Source: Pseudomonas mandelii (lineage in GTDB: Bacteria; Pseudomonadota; Gammaproteobacteria; Pseudomonadales; Pseudomonadaceae). From it: DNA of 47,876 bases. A program made the position numbers and the translations under genes. The notes below the pieces were generated by a model. That model made no database searches. It was given only the letters and a program-made list of their open reading frames with translations, and was not told where the DNA came from. Position 1 is the first letter of the stretch. Every line of letters starts with the position of its first letter. Below are positions 32,849-42,354 of the stretch, in pieces. The stretch spans positions 1 through 47,876 of the forward strand of contig NZ_JAMYDU010000034.1 in the NCBI RefSeq assembly GCF_024138395.1. The letters are read 5' to 3'.

Positions 32849-33961
32849 ATGAAACGTGTAGGTCTGATCGGTTGGCGCGGTATGGTCGGTTCCGTGCTCA
32901 TGCAGCGGATGCTGGAAGAGCAGGATTTCGATCTTATTGAGCCGGTGTTTTTCACCACTTCCAATGTCGGTGGCCAAGGCCCGTCCGTGGGCAAGGACAT
33001 TGCTCCGCTCAAGGACGCTTACAGCATTGAAGAGCTGAAAACCCTCGACGTGATTCTGACCTGCCAGGGTGGCGACTACACCAGCGAAGTCTTCCCGAAA
33101 CTGCGCGAAGCCGGCTGGCAGGGTTACTGGATCGACGCCGCTTCCAGCCTGCGCATGCAGGATGACGCGGTGATCGTGCTGGACCCGGTGAACCGCAAGG
33201 TCATCGACCAGCAGCTCGATGCGGGCACCAAGAATTACATCGGCGGTAACTGCACCGTCAGCCTGATGCTGATGGGCCTGGGCGGCCTGTTTGAAGCCGG
33301 TCTGGTCGAGTGGATGAGCGCCATGACCTATCAGGCGGCCTCCGGTGGCGGCGCGCAGCACATGCGTGAACTGATCAAGCAAATGGGTGTGACCCACGGC
33401 GCTGTCGCCGATCAACTGGCCGATCCGGCCAGCGCCATCCTCGACATCGACCGCCGTGTCGCCGAAGCCATGCGCAGCGACGCGTACCCGACCGAAAACT
33501 TCGGCGTTCCGTTGGCCGGCAGCCTGATCCCGTGGATCGACAAGGAACTACCGAACGGTCAGAGCCGCGAAGAGTGGAAGGCCCAGGCCGAGACCAACAA
33601 GATCCTCGGTCGCTTCAAGAGCCCGATCCCGGTCGACGGCATCTGCGTGCGCATCGGCGCCATGCGTTGCCACAGCCAGGCGCTGACCATCAAGCTGAAC
33701 AAAGACGTGCCGATCGCCGACATCGAAGGGCTGATCAGCCAGCACAACCCTTGGGTCAAACTGGTGCCGAACAATCGCGAAATCAGCATGCAGGAACTGA
33801 GCCCGACAAAGGTTACCGGTACCCTGAACGTGCCGGTTGGCCGCCTGCGCAAGCTGAACATGGGTTCGCAATTCGTCGGTGCCTTCACCGTCGGCGACCA
33901 ACTGCTATGGGGCGCGGCCGAACCGCTGCGTCGCATGCTGCGGATCCTGCTTGAGCGTTGA
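32849..33961 (+). CDS. asd: Aspartate-semialdehyde dehydrogenase
   Basis: This 370-residue NADPH-dependent enzyme makes aspartate semialdehyde for lysine, threonine, methionine and diaminopimelate. The N-terminal cofactor motif GWRGMVGSVL, the active-site cysteine in GGNCTVSLML (C135) and the catalytic His in RCHSQALT (near residue 275) are all present. AGAAGGTG precedes the ATG and a terminator follows. Unlike its downstream paralogue it has all catalytic residues. Confidence 0.98.
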   Translation: MKRVGLIGWRGMVGSVLMQRMLEEQDFDLIEPVFFTTSNVGGQGPSVGKDIAPLKDAYSIEELKTLDVILTCQGGDYTSEVFPKLREAGWQGYWIDAASSLRMQDDAVIVLDPVNRKVIDQQLDAGTKNYIGGNCTVSLMLMGLGGLFEAGLVEWMSAMTYQAASGGGAQHMRELIKQMGVTHGAVADQLADPASAILDIDRRVAEAMRSDAYPTENFGVPLAGSLIPWIDKELPNGQSREEWKAQAETNKILGRFKSPIPVDGICVRIGAMRCHSQALTIKLNKDVPIADIEGLISQHNPWVKLVPNNREISMQELSPTKVTGTLNVPVGRLRKLNMGSQFVGAFTVGDQLLWGAAEPLRRMLRILLER

Positions 33962-33974
33962 TAGATTGATGTAA

Positions 33975-34012
33975 TGAAGAACCCGCGCCTTGAAAGAGGT
34001 GCGGGTTTTTTA
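33975..34012 (+). terminator. Terminator of asd
   Basis: AACCCGC and GCGGGTT form the stem, followed by six Ts. It ends the asd transcript 15 nt after the stop. Confidence 0.85.
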
Positions 34013-34050
34013 TGCGCGGCAGTCCGACGATGCTCGGTTGTCAGTTATTC

Positions 34051-34150
34051 CGTCATCGCGGGCAAGCCCGCTCCCACAAGGTTGGGGTCGTATGCAAAAT
34101 ATGGGAGCCCCACAAAACCTGTGGGAGCGGGCTTGCCCGCGATGAAGCCG
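34051..34150. repeat. REPIN between asd and its paralogue
   Basis: ATCGCGGGCAAGCCCGCTCCCACA and its inverted copy bracket about 45 nt. The inner part carries an extra short palindrome (TGGGAGCCCCACA). Confidence 0.9.
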
Positions 34151-34240
34151 GTATAGGCGCCACAAATCCCTGGCAGAAATTGCCTGCACGCCAACCACCC
34201 GGTAAAGTGCCGCTCCCCCCGTTTCGCCAGAGGTAGAACC

Positions 34241-35251
34241 ATGAGCCAGTCCTTTGATATTGCCGTGATCGGCGCCACCGGTACTGTCGGCGAAACACTC
34301 GTCCAGATTCTCGAAGAGCGGGATTTTCCGGTCGCTAACCTGCACCTGCTGGCGAGCAGTGAGTCGGCCGGGCATTCGGTACCGTTTCGCGGCAAGAACG
34401 TGCGGGTGCGGGAAGTCGATGAATTCGATTTCAGCAAAGTCCAATTGGTGTTCTTTGCCGCCGGCCCGGCGGTGACCCTCAGTTTCGCCCCGCGTGCCAC
34501 GGCCGCCGGTTGCTCGCTGATTGACCTGTCCGGCGCCTTGCCGGCCGATCAGGCGCCGCAAGTGGTGCCTGAGGCCAATGCTGAAATTCTGGCCGGCCTG
34601 AAAAAGCCTTTCCAGGTCAGTAGCCCAAGCCCTTCGGCCGCGACGCTGGCGGTGGTGCTCGCGCCATTGCGCGGTTTGCTCGACCTGCAACACATCAGTC
34701 TGACAGCGTGTCTGGCGGTTTCTGCCCAAGGCCGCGAAGCCGTCACCGAGCTGGCCCGACAAACCGCCGAGCTGCTCAATGTGCGTCCGCTGGAGCCAGC
34801 GTTCTTTGATCGACAGATGGCTTTTAACCTGCTGGCGCAAGTCGGCAAGCCTGATGATCAGGGCCATACGTTGCTGGAAAAGCGCCTGGTGCGCGAACTG
34901 CGTCAGGTCATGGCGCTTCCTTCATTAAAGATTTCCGTCACTTGCATTCAAGCTCCAGTGTTTTTCGGCGATAGCTTTAGCGTGACCTTGCAGTCTTCAA
35001 GCGCTGTCGACCTGGCGAAAGTCAACGCGGCACTGGAAGCGGCACCCGGTGTCGAACTGGTCGAGGCCGGCGATTACCCGACCCCGGTGGGCGATGCGGT
35101 AGGGCAGGACGTGGTTTACGTTGGTCGGGTTCGCAGCGGGATCGACGACCCGGCGGAACTTAATGTGTGGCTGACGTCAGATAACGTACGCAAAGGGGCC
35201 GCGCTCAATGCTGTGCAGGTGGCTGAATTGTTGATAAAAGACCTGCTGTAA
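34241..35251 (+). CDS. Asd paralogue lacking catalytic residues (Usg-like)
   Basis: This 336-residue protein keeps the whole ASADH fold: cofactor motif VIGATGTVGETLVQIL, VFFAAGPAV, VPEANAE and the C-terminal dimerisation part. The active-site NCST motif is replaced by SPSPSAAT at about residues 127-134, so the nucleophilic cysteine is gone. The catalytic-histidine motif GHS reads GDS at about 244-246. It should not be a working aspartate-semialdehyde dehydrogenase. Such paralogues (E. coli Usg-1) are known next to asd or truA. A regulatory or structural role is possible but unproven. Confidence 0.9.
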   Translation: MSQSFDIAVIGATGTVGETLVQILEERDFPVANLHLLASSESAGHSVPFRGKNVRVREVDEFDFSKVQLVFFAAGPAVTLSFAPRATAAGCSLIDLSGALPADQAPQVVPEANAEILAGLKKPFQVSSPSPSAATLAVVLAPLRGLLDLQHISLTACLAVSAQGREAVTELARQTAELLNVRPLEPAFFDRQMAFNLLAQVGKPDDQGHTLLEKRLVRELRQVMALPSLKISVTCIQAPVFFGDSFSVTLQSSSAVDLAKVNAALEAAPGVELVEAGDYPTPVGDAVGQDVVYVGRVRSGIDDPAELNVWLTSDNVRKGAALNAVQVAELLIKDLL

Positions 35252-35459
35252 AAGATACTTGGCAACAATTTATCGAATGATTCCCGTCGAGCGTCATGCT
35301 TGGCCGGAATGCTTAAGGTGAGCCACTCCGCAGGGCTTCCCATTGCATGAATAAAATGATCGCGCGCGACGACCCTTCGCCGCCGCGCGCAACGCCTTAC
35401 GGCAGCGGCAATCAACACCTTCTCGCTGGCCGAGGAATGTTCAAACAAAGGAAGAGGTT

Positions 35460-38123
35460 ATGGTTCAAGTTCGCAAACTGGTGTTAGCAATAGCGGCCGC
35501 CTCGGCGCTGTCCTCCGGTATGGCGCATGCCCTCGGGCTCGGGGAATTGACCCTGAAATCGACGCTGAACCAGCCTCTGGTCGCGGAAATCGAGTTGCTC
35601 GACGTCAAGGACCTCACGGCCGCCGAAGTGGTGCCGAGCCTGGCCTCGCCCGAAGATTTCGCCAAGGCCGGTGTCGACCGTCAGGCATTTCTCAATGACC
35701 TGACCTTCACTCCGGTGCTTAACGCCAGCGGCAAAAGCATCCTGCGCGTCACGTCCAGCAAACCGCTGTCCGAACCGATGGTGAAATTCCTGGTTCAGGT
35801 GATGTGGCCCAACGGTCGCCTGCTACGCGATTACAGCGTGCTGCTCGATCCGTCCAAATTCTCGCCGCAGACCGCCGATGCCGCCGCACAACCGGCACCA
35901 GCCCAAACGGTGACCGCGCCGGTCACTGGCGCGACCAAATCGTCGCAATACACCACCACGCCGCGCGATACCCTGTGGGAAATCGCCGCGAAGGCGCGTA
36001 ATGGAGGTTCGATTCAGCAGACCATGCTGGCCATCCAGGCGCTGAACCCGGATGCGTTCATCGACGGCAACATCAACCGGCTGAAAACCGGTCAGGTGCT
36101 GCGTCTGCCTGATCAGGTGCAGAGCACCAACCTGCCACAACCCAAGGCCATCGCTGAGGTCGCCGCGCAGAACACTGCATGGCGTCAGGGCCGTCGCTAT
36201 GTTGCGAAACCGGGAACCGGTCAACAGCAACTCGACGCCACCAAGCGCGCTCGCGGTGAAGGTGCTTCATCGCAACCTGCCGCAGACAAGCTGAGCCTGG
36301 TCTCTGCCGATACCGGCAAGGGCGGCAAAGGTGCCGCCGGTGATGCGAAAGCTTTAAGCGATAAGCTGGCCGTCACCGAGGAAAGCCTCGACGCCACTCG
36401 TCGTGACAACGCCGAATTGAAAAGCCGCATGAGCGATCTGCAAAGTCAGCTGGACAAGCTGCAACGTCTGATCGAACTGAAGAACAACCAATTGGCCAAG
36501 TTGCAGGCAGAAGGCGGCGCGGATGCACCGGCTTCGGGCGCTCCGGCGATGTCAGCCGAGCTGGCGGCCAACCCTGCGGCAATGCCTGCGGACGCGGCTC
36601 CGACAACACCTGCACCAGAGGCTGCTGCGCCAGAAGCCGTTCCGGCAGAAGCCGTCGAGCCAACGCCTGCGACATCCGATGATCAGAAATTCAACGAGCT
36701 GCTGACCAACCCGATCCTGCTGGGTCTGGTGGGTGGTGGTGCGGTGGTGCTGCTGCTCTTGCTGTTGTTGCTGGCCCGTCGCCGCAAAGCTCAGCAAGAG
36801 GCCGAGAAGCATCTGCGCATGGCCCGTGCCTTGGAGGAGGAACAAGAGTTCTCCGCCGACCAGGATCTGCCGGAAAGCAGCTTCGAAGGTCTGGAAGTTC
36901 CGCCACCGAGTGTGAAACTCGCGACCGCACCAACGCCAGCACCCGCGCCGGCCCCGGTGATTGCTCCGGTTGTGGTGACGCCGCCGATCGCTGCGCCACT
37001 GGTATCACCTGCCGCCGAGCGTTCCGAGCGTTCCGATGACGTACTGGCTCAGGCGCAGTCGCACATTGCAGGCGGTCGTCTGAATCAGGCCGCCGCATTG
37101 CTGGAAGACGCTATCAAACAAGAGCCGCAACGCAGTGACCTGCGCTTGAAGCTGATGGAAGTCTACGGTCAGCAGGGCGACCGCGATGCGTTCGTCGCTC
37201 AGGAACGTCAACTGGTGGCCAACGGCGATAACTTCGCCCGGGTCGAAGAGTTGAAAAGCCGCTTCCCGGCCATGGCTGTTGTGGCGGCCAGCGGTCTGGC
37301 TGCCGCCGCCATCGCCGCGGAGCTGGATGCGCAATACGTCAAGGACCTGCTGCTGGACGAACCGCAATCCCCAGAACCGGCATTGTCCGACTTCGACAGC
37401 GCATTCGATCTGAGCCTGGACGATCTGGAAGCGGCTACTCCGATCGCGCCGGTTGTTTTGGCGGAACCAGAGCCAGCACCGGAGCCAACACCAGTACCAG
37501 AACCAGTACCAGAGCCAGAAGCTCTGCCTGAGCTGGACGACTTCCCGCTGGACGACGATCTGAGCTTTGAGTCGGTGTTGCAACAACAGACTGAAATCAA
37601 GGAAAACCTCGACGATTTGTCGGACTTCGACCTGGACATGGATCTGGGCGGCAATGCCTCGCCGGCAACGTTGGCCGAAGACGACTTCCTGCTGAGTCTG
37701 GATGAAGATCTCAAGGACTTGCCTGCCGCCGAAGCGCTGCCCGTGACCGAGCCGACGCTCGATGATCTGGAGCTGCCTGCGGATTTCGATCTGTCACTGG
37801 CCGATGAAATGGACGTCGCCCCGGATCAGCCTGACGCCTTCGAAAGCGAACTCAATGACGTCAATGCAGAGCTGGATCGTCTGTCCCAGAGCCTCGTTGA
37901 GCCGAGCTTCACCGAGGAAGACGCTTTGGCCTCCGCGGCCGATGAGCCGGACTTCGATTTCCTCTCCGGCACCGACGAAGTCGCCACCAAACTCGACCTG
38001 GCTCAGGCCTACATCGACATGGGTGACAGCGACGGCGCCCGGGACATCCTCAATGAGGTAGTGACCGAGGGCGATGACGGTCAGAAGAACGAAGCCAAGG
38101 AAATGCTCTCGCGTCTGGCGTGA
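35460..38123 (+). CDS. fimV: FimV polar hub protein with LysM and TPR regions
   Basis: This 887-residue inner-membrane protein marks the cell pole and is needed for type IV pilus function and polar localisation in pseudomonads. Visible parts are a signal peptide (residues 1-24), the FimV N-terminal domain LGLGELTLKSTLNQPLVAEI, a LysM peptidoglycan-binding domain (about 162-214), a coiled coil (about 300-350), an Ala/Pro-rich stretch and one transmembrane helix (about 417-441). The acidic, Pro-rich cytoplasmic half carries TPR-like repeats at about 525-575 and the conserved C-terminal FimV motif with a TPR (about 840-887). AGGAAGAGG is a strong ribosome site. Confidence 0.96.
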   Translation: MVQVRKLVLAIAAASALSSGMAHALGLGELTLKSTLNQPLVAEIELLDVKDLTAAEVVPSLASPEDFAKAGVDRQAFLNDLTFTPVLNASGKSILRVTSSKPLSEPMVKFLVQVMWPNGRLLRDYSVLLDPSKFSPQTADAAAQPAPAQTVTAPVTGATKSSQYTTTPRDTLWEIAAKARNGGSIQQTMLAIQALNPDAFIDGNINRLKTGQVLRLPDQVQSTNLPQPKAIAEVAAQNTAWRQGRRYVAKPGTGQQQLDATKRARGEGASSQPAADKLSLVSADTGKGGKGAAGDAKALSDKLAVTEESLDATRRDNAELKSRMSDLQSQLDKLQRLIELKNNQLAKLQAEGGADAPASGAPAMSAELAANPAAMPADAAPTTPAPEAAAPEAVPAEAVEPTPATSDDQKFNELLTNPILLGLVGGGAVVLLLLLLLLARRRKAQQEAEKHLRMARALEEEQEFSADQDLPESSFEGLEVPPPSVKLATAPTPAPAPAPVIAPVVVTPPIAAPLVSPAAERSERSDDVLAQAQSHIAGGRLNQAAALLEDAIKQEPQRSDLRLKLMEVYGQQGDRDAFVAQERQLVANGDNFARVEELKSRFPAMAVVAASGLAAAAIAAELDAQYVKDLLLDEPQSPEPALSDFDSAFDLSLDDLEAATPIAPVVLAEPEPAPEPTPVPEPVPEPEALPELDDFPLDDDLSFESVLQQQTEIKENLDDLSDFDLDMDLGGNASPATLAEDDFLLSLDEDLKDLPAAEALPVTEPTLDDLELPADFDLSLADEMDVAPDQPDAFESELNDVNAELDRLSQSLVEPSFTEEDALASAADEPDFDFLSGTDEVATKLDLAQAYIDMGDSDGARDILNEVVTEGDDGQKNEAKEMLSRLA

Positions 38124-38142
38124 AGCGTCGGTAAGGCATAAA

Positions 38143-38179
38143 CAAAACGGCAGCCCATCGAGGCTGCCGTTTTTGTTTC
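38143..38179 (+). terminator. Terminator of fimV
   Basis: AAAACGGCAGCC and GGCTGCCGTTTTT form a long stem around CATCGA, 20 nt after the stop. Confidence 0.9.
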
Positions 38180-38190
38180 AGCCGACGACA

Positions 38191-38303
38191 GATCGTTCCC
38201 ACGCTCCTGCGTGGGAATGCATCCCGTGACGCTCTGCGTCACATTCAGAAGCGGAACGCGGAGCGTCCCTGGCGGCATTCCCACGCGGAGCGTGGGAACG
38301 ATC
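38191..38303. repeat. Inverted repeat, GATCGTTCCCACGCTC family
   Basis: GATCGTTCCCACGCTC and its complement at 38288-38303 enclose further nested palindromes (GTGACGCTCTGCGTCAC, GGAACGCGGAGCGTCC). This is a third Pseudomonas intergenic repeat family, distinct from the REPs elsewhere in the window. Confidence 0.88.
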
Positions 38304-38354
38304 AATATTCAACACCGTGTCGACTGTTGCACTGGCGTCCCCGTCCGGCGGCCT

Positions 38355-38360
38355 TATAAT
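38355..38360 (+). promoter_or_regulatory. -10 box of truA promoter
   Basis: A consensus TATAAT lies 35 nt before the chosen truA start. A matching -35 is weak (CTGGCG at 17 nt). It argues against any truA start upstream of about 38366. Confidence 0.6.
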
Positions 38361-38394
38361 GCCTCCTTTGCGTAGATCAGCAGGCTGTCACCCC

Positions 38395-39249
38395 TTGGCA
38401 AATATAGATAACCCGGCCGCCGAAATGGCGGCCGACGGCTTTTTCCGGATCGCGTTGGGCGTTGAATACAAAGGTTCGCGCTATCGCGGCTGGCAGCGTC
38501 AGGCCTCCGGTGTGGCCACGGTGCAGGAAACCCTCGAAAAGGCCTTGTCCAAAGTCGCCGACTCACCGGTGTCGCTGCATTGTGCCGGGCGCACCGACGC
38601 CGGTGTGCATGCTTGCGGGCAGGTGGTGCATTTCGATACCCAGGTCGAACGTTCAATGAAGGCCTGGGTCATGGGCGCCAACATCAACTTGCCGCATGAC
38701 GTCAGCGTCAGTTGGGCCAAGGTCATGCCGGCGGATTTCCATGCGCGATTCAAGGCCATCGCCCGTCGTTATCGTTACGTGATCTACAACGATCAGATCC
38801 GCCCGGCGCACCTGAACGAAGAAATCACCTGGAACCACCGTCCACTGGACGTCGAGCGCATGTCCGAGGCCGCTCAGTATCTGGTCGGCACCCACGACTT
38901 CAGCGCATTCCGCGCCGGCCAGTGCCAGGCCAAATCGCCGATCAAAGAGCTGCATCACCTGCGTGTCACCCGCCACGGCAAAATGATCGTGCTGGATATC
39001 CGCGCCAGCGCGTTCCTGCACCACATGGTGCGCAACATCGCAGGCGTGCTGATGACCATCGGTGCCGGCGAGCGTCCCGTGGAGTGGATGAAGGAAGTCC
39101 TGGAAAGCCGCGTGCGTCGTTCCGGCGGGGTGACGGCCCATCCGTATGGCCTGTATCTGGTGCAGGTCGAGTATCGCGACGAGTTTGAATTGCCCGAGCG
39201 TTACATCGGTCCACACTTCCTCACCGGATTCTCGGAACTTGACGGCTGA
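38395..39249 (+). CDS. truA: tRNA pseudouridine(38-40) synthase
   Basis: This 284-residue enzyme (from the chosen start) converts uridines 38-40 of the anticodon arm to pseudouridine. The catalytic Asp is in CAGRTDAGVHA (about D68). VEYKGSRYRGWQRQ and ASAFLHHMVRNIAG are family blocks. The TTG at 38395 was chosen because it gives an N-terminus of the expected pseudomonad type and lies after the TATAAT. An ATG at 38425 is the alternative. The longer GTG-started frame begins upstream of the promoter. Confidence 0.92.
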   Translation: MANIDNPAAEMAADGFFRIALGVEYKGSRYRGWQRQASGVATVQETLEKALSKVADSPVSLHCAGRTDAGVHACGQVVHFDTQVERSMKAWVMGANINLPHDVSVSWAKVMPADFHARFKAIARRYRYVIYNDQIRPAHLNEEITWNHRPLDVERMSEAAQYLVGTHDFSAFRAGQCQAKSPIKELHHLRVTRHGKMIVLDIRASAFLHHMVRNIAGVLMTIGAGERPVEWMKEVLESRVRRSGGVTAHPYGLYLVQVEYRDEFELPERYIGPHFLTGFSELDG

Positions 39250-39312
39250 CGCCCTCGAACGCTTTTGTTACCATCCGGGACTTTCCCGGATTTGTCCTGA
39301 GGTTCTATCGAC

Positions 39313-39939
39313 ATGTCAGCCGTTCGCAGCAAAATTTGTGGGATTACCCGCATAGAGGATGCGTTGGCGGCGGTCGAGGCCGGGGCCGATGCCATCGGAT
39401 TGGTGTTCTACGCCAAAAGCCCGCGGGCCGTGACGTTCCAGCAGGCGAGGGCGATCATCGAAGCGCTGCCGCCATTCGTGACCACCGTGGGTTTGTTCGT
39501 CAATGCCAGCCGCTGCGAGTTGGGGGAAATCCTCGACGCCGTGCCGCTGGACTTGTTGCAGTTCCATGGTGACGAGACCGCGGCCGACTGTGAAGGGTGG
39601 CACCGACCGTACATCAAGGCGTTGCGGGTCAAGGCCGGTGATGACATCGCCGCCGCTTGCGATGCCTATGCCGGTGCCAGCGGGATCCTGCTCGACACGT
39701 ACGTCGAAGGTATTCCCGGCGGAACCGGTGAAGCGTTCGACTGGTCTCTGATACCGCAAGGCCTGAGCAAGCCGATCATCCTGGCGGGCGGCTTGACACC
39801 GGACAACGTCGCCGAAGCGATTGCCCGGGTTCGGCCTTACGCGGTGGACGTCAGCGGTGGAGTAGAGGCGAGCAAGGGCATCAAGGATCACGCAAAGATT
39901 CAGGCATTCATCAAAGCAGTGCGCGGGAGCCTGCGATGA
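39313..39939 (+). CDS. trpF: Phosphoribosylanthranilate isomerase
   Basis: This 208-residue TIM-barrel enzyme carries out the Amadori rearrangement in tryptophan synthesis. The catalytic cysteine is in KICGITR (C9), and the Asp of ILLDTYVEG and the phosphate loops ILAGGLTPDNV and VDVSGGVE are intact. It is a stand-alone TrpF, not fused to TrpC. In pseudomonads it lies between truA and accD, away from the other trp genes. Confidence 0.97.
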   Translation: MSAVRSKICGITRIEDALAAVEAGADAIGLVFYAKSPRAVTFQQARAIIEALPPFVTTVGLFVNASRCELGEILDAVPLDLLQFHGDETAADCEGWHRPYIKALRVKAGDDIAAACDAYAGASGILLDTYVEGIPGGTGEAFDWSLIPQGLSKPIILAGGLTPDNVAEAIARVRPYAVDVSGGVEASKGIKDHAKIQAFIKAVRGSLR

Positions 39940-40129
39940 TGTGACGGCTGGCAGACTGCCGCCGTCCACAGCTTGGTAGAAAAAAGGCTGAGGATTCTTT
40001 GGGTTGTACGAAGGTCAGTTTCGCTGACCCGGCCACCCGCCGATCATCGCCACATATGAATTTAGCTCAAGGGCATACGCGGGGCTGCGAACCAGAGCGT
40101 TCGGGCCGCCGGTACTGGAGAAAGAAAGC

Positions 40130-41050
40130 ATGAGCAACTGGTTAGTAGACAAACTGATCCCTTCGATCATGCGTTCCGAGGTCAAGAAGAGCTCGGTGCC
40201 TGAAGGTCTGTGGCACAAATGCCCATCTTGCGAGGCGGTGCTGTATCGTCCTGAGCTGGAAAAGACCCTGGACGTTTGCCCCAAGTGCAACCACCACATG
40301 CGTATCGGCGCGCGCGCACGCATCGACATTTTCCTCGACGCTGACGGCCGTGCCGAACTGGGCGCGGACCTGGAACCGGTTGACCGTCTGAAATTCCGCG
40401 ACGGCAAGAAGTACAAGGATCGCCTGACCGCTGCGCAAAAGCAGACCGGCGAAAAAGACGCACTGATCTCCATGAGCGGCACCTTGCTGGGCATGCCGGT
40501 CGTGGTGTCGGCCTTCGAATTCTCCTTTATGGGTGGTTCGATGGGCGCCATCGTTGGCGAGCGCTTTGTGCGCGCCGCCAATTACGCCCTGGAAAACCGT
40601 TGCCCAATGATCTGCTTCGCCGCCTCCGGTGGTGCGCGGATGCAGGAAGCGCTGATCTCCCTGATGCAAATGGCCAAGACCTCCGCGGTGCTGGCGCGTC
40701 TGCGTGAAGAAGGCATTCCGTTCATCTCGGTACTGACCGACCCGGTCTACGGCGGGGTTTCCGCCAGTCTGGCGATGCTCGGCGACGTAATCGTCGGTGA
40801 GCCGAAAGCCCTGATCGGTTTCGCCGGCCCGCGGGTTATCGAACAAACCGTTCGCGAAAAACTGCCGGAAGGCTTCCAGCGCAGTGAGTTCCTGCTGGAG
40901 CACGGCGCGATCGACATGATCATTCACCGTCAGGAGCTGCGTCCGCGTCTGGGCAACCTGCTGGCACAAATGATGGGCCTGCCGACGCCAAAATTCGTCG
41001 CCGCGCCGATCGAGCCGATCGTGGTTCCCCCGGTGCCTGCCAACCTATGA
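40130..41050 (+). CDS. accD: Acetyl-CoA carboxylase carboxyltransferase subunit beta
   Basis: This 306-residue subunit, with AccA, moves the carboxyl group from biotin to acetyl-CoA in fatty-acid synthesis. The N-terminal four-cysteine zinc ribbon is clear (C31, C34, C50, C53 in HKCPSCE and VCPKCNHH), followed by the crotonase-fold domain with ASGGARMQE and DPVYGGVSASLAM. GGAGAAAGAAAGC precedes the ATG. It overlaps folC by 4 nt, a coupling seen in other gammaproteobacteria. Confidence 0.98.
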   Translation: MSNWLVDKLIPSIMRSEVKKSSVPEGLWHKCPSCEAVLYRPELEKTLDVCPKCNHHMRIGARARIDIFLDADGRAELGADLEPVDRLKFRDGKKYKDRLTAAQKQTGEKDALISMSGTLLGMPVVVSAFEFSFMGGSMGAIVGERFVRAANYALENRCPMICFAASGGARMQEALISLMQMAKTSAVLARLREEGIPFISVLTDPVYGGVSASLAMLGDVIVGEPKALIGFAGPRVIEQTVREKLPEGFQRSEFLLEHGAIDMIIHRQELRPRLGNLLAQMMGLPTPKFVAAPIEPIVVPPVPANL

Positions 41051-42354
41051 CCCAACGCACCCTTGGCGAGTGGCTCGCCTACCTTGAACAGTTGCATCCT
41101 ACGGCCATCGACATGGGGCTGGAGCGTTCGCAACAGGTAGCGTCCCGCATGGGACTGGGCAAACCGGCGCCTCGGGTGATCACGGTTACTGGCACCAACG
41201 GCAAGGGTTCCACTTGCGCGTTCGTGGCTTCATTGTTGCGGGCGCAGGGCCTGAGCGTGGGTGTCTACAACTCTCCGCACCTGCTGCGTTATAACGAGCG
41301 GGTGCAGGTCAATGGCGTCGAAGCCACTGACGCCGAGCTGTGCGAAGCTTTCGCTGCGGTCGAGGCTGGTCGTGGCGACACTTCCCTGACGTACTTCGAA
41401 ATGGGCACCCTGGCGGCGTTCTGGCTGTTTCAACAGGCAGGGCTTGATGCGGTGGTGCTGGAAGTCGGCTTGGGTGGTCGTCTGGACACGGTCAACGTGG
41501 TCGATGCGGACATGGCGGTGGTCACCAGCATCGGCGTCGATCATGCGGATTACCTGGGTGATACCCGTGAATCCGTGGCTTACGAAAAAGCTGGCATTTT
41601 CCGCCAGGGCGCGCCTGCGCTCTGTGGCGATCTGAATCCCCCTCAACCTCTGCTGGATAAAGCGCGCGAGCTCAATTGCCCGTTTTTCCTGCGTGGGCGC
41701 GATTTCGACCTGGGGATCACCGATCACAACTGGCAATGGCGCGGCCTCGATGCTCAAGGGCGTGCAGTCGAATTGCACGATCTGCCATTGCTTGATCTGC
41801 CGATGGAAAACGCCGCACTGGCCTTGCAGGCTTACCTGTTGCTTGGTTTGCCTTGGGTGGATGCGCAGATTATTGAAGCCCTGAAAGCGACGCGCGTGGT
41901 CGGTCGTCTCGATCGCCGTCAGTTCGACTGGCAAGGCAAGCGTCTGAATGTGTTGCTGGACGTGGGGCACAATCCCCATGCGGCAGAATACCTGGCCCGT
42001 CGTCTGGCCAGTCGACCGCCGGCAGGCAAGCGTCTGGCGGTGTTCGGGTTGTTGGCGGACAAGGATCTGGATGGTGTTGTCGGTGAATTGAATGCTAGTG
42101 TCCAGCATTGGGCTGTCGCTCCGCTGGATTCGCCGCGGGCGCGGCCCGTCGAGCAGTTGCACGCGGCGTTGCAGAATCTTGGCGCCTCGGTAACGTCTTA
42201 TGACAGCGTGGCCGCAGCCCTGGAAGGGCAGTGCGCGCAGGCGACGAGCGACGACGAAATTCTGTTGTTCGGATCATTTTATTGTGTCGCCGAGGCCCTT
42301 GAATGGCTGGCCCGGCACTCCACGGAGGAAGCGGCAAATGGCTTTGCTGGATAA
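41047..42354 (+). CDS. folC: Folylpolyglutamate/dihydrofolate synthase
   Basis: This 435-residue Mur-ligase-family enzyme adds glutamate to dihydropteroate and folates. The ATP loop is TGTNGKGST (about residues 48-56), followed by the family block YNSPHLLRYNERV and the C-terminal LDVGHNPHAAEYL. Its start overlaps accD by 4 nt and its end overlaps the SPOR-protein gene by 17 nt, so these three are one transcription unit. Confidence 0.97.
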   Translation: MTQRTLGEWLAYLEQLHPTAIDMGLERSQQVASRMGLGKPAPRVITVTGTNGKGSTCAFVASLLRAQGLSVGVYNSPHLLRYNERVQVNGVEATDAELCEAFAAVEAGRGDTSLTYFEMGTLAAFWLFQQAGLDAVVLEVGLGGRLDTVNVVDADMAVVTSIGVDHADYLGDTRESVAYEKAGIFRQGAPALCGDLNPPQPLLDKARELNCPFFLRGRDFDLGITDHNWQWRGLDAQGRAVELHDLPLLDLPMENAALALQAYLLLGLPWVDAQIIEALKATRVVGRLDRRQFDWQGKRLNVLLDVGHNPHAAEYLARRLASRPPAGKRLAVFGLLADKDLDGVVGELNASVQHWAVAPLDSPRARPVEQLHAALQNLGASVTSYDSVAAALEGQCAQATSDDEILLFGSFYCVAEALEWLARHSTEEAANGFAG

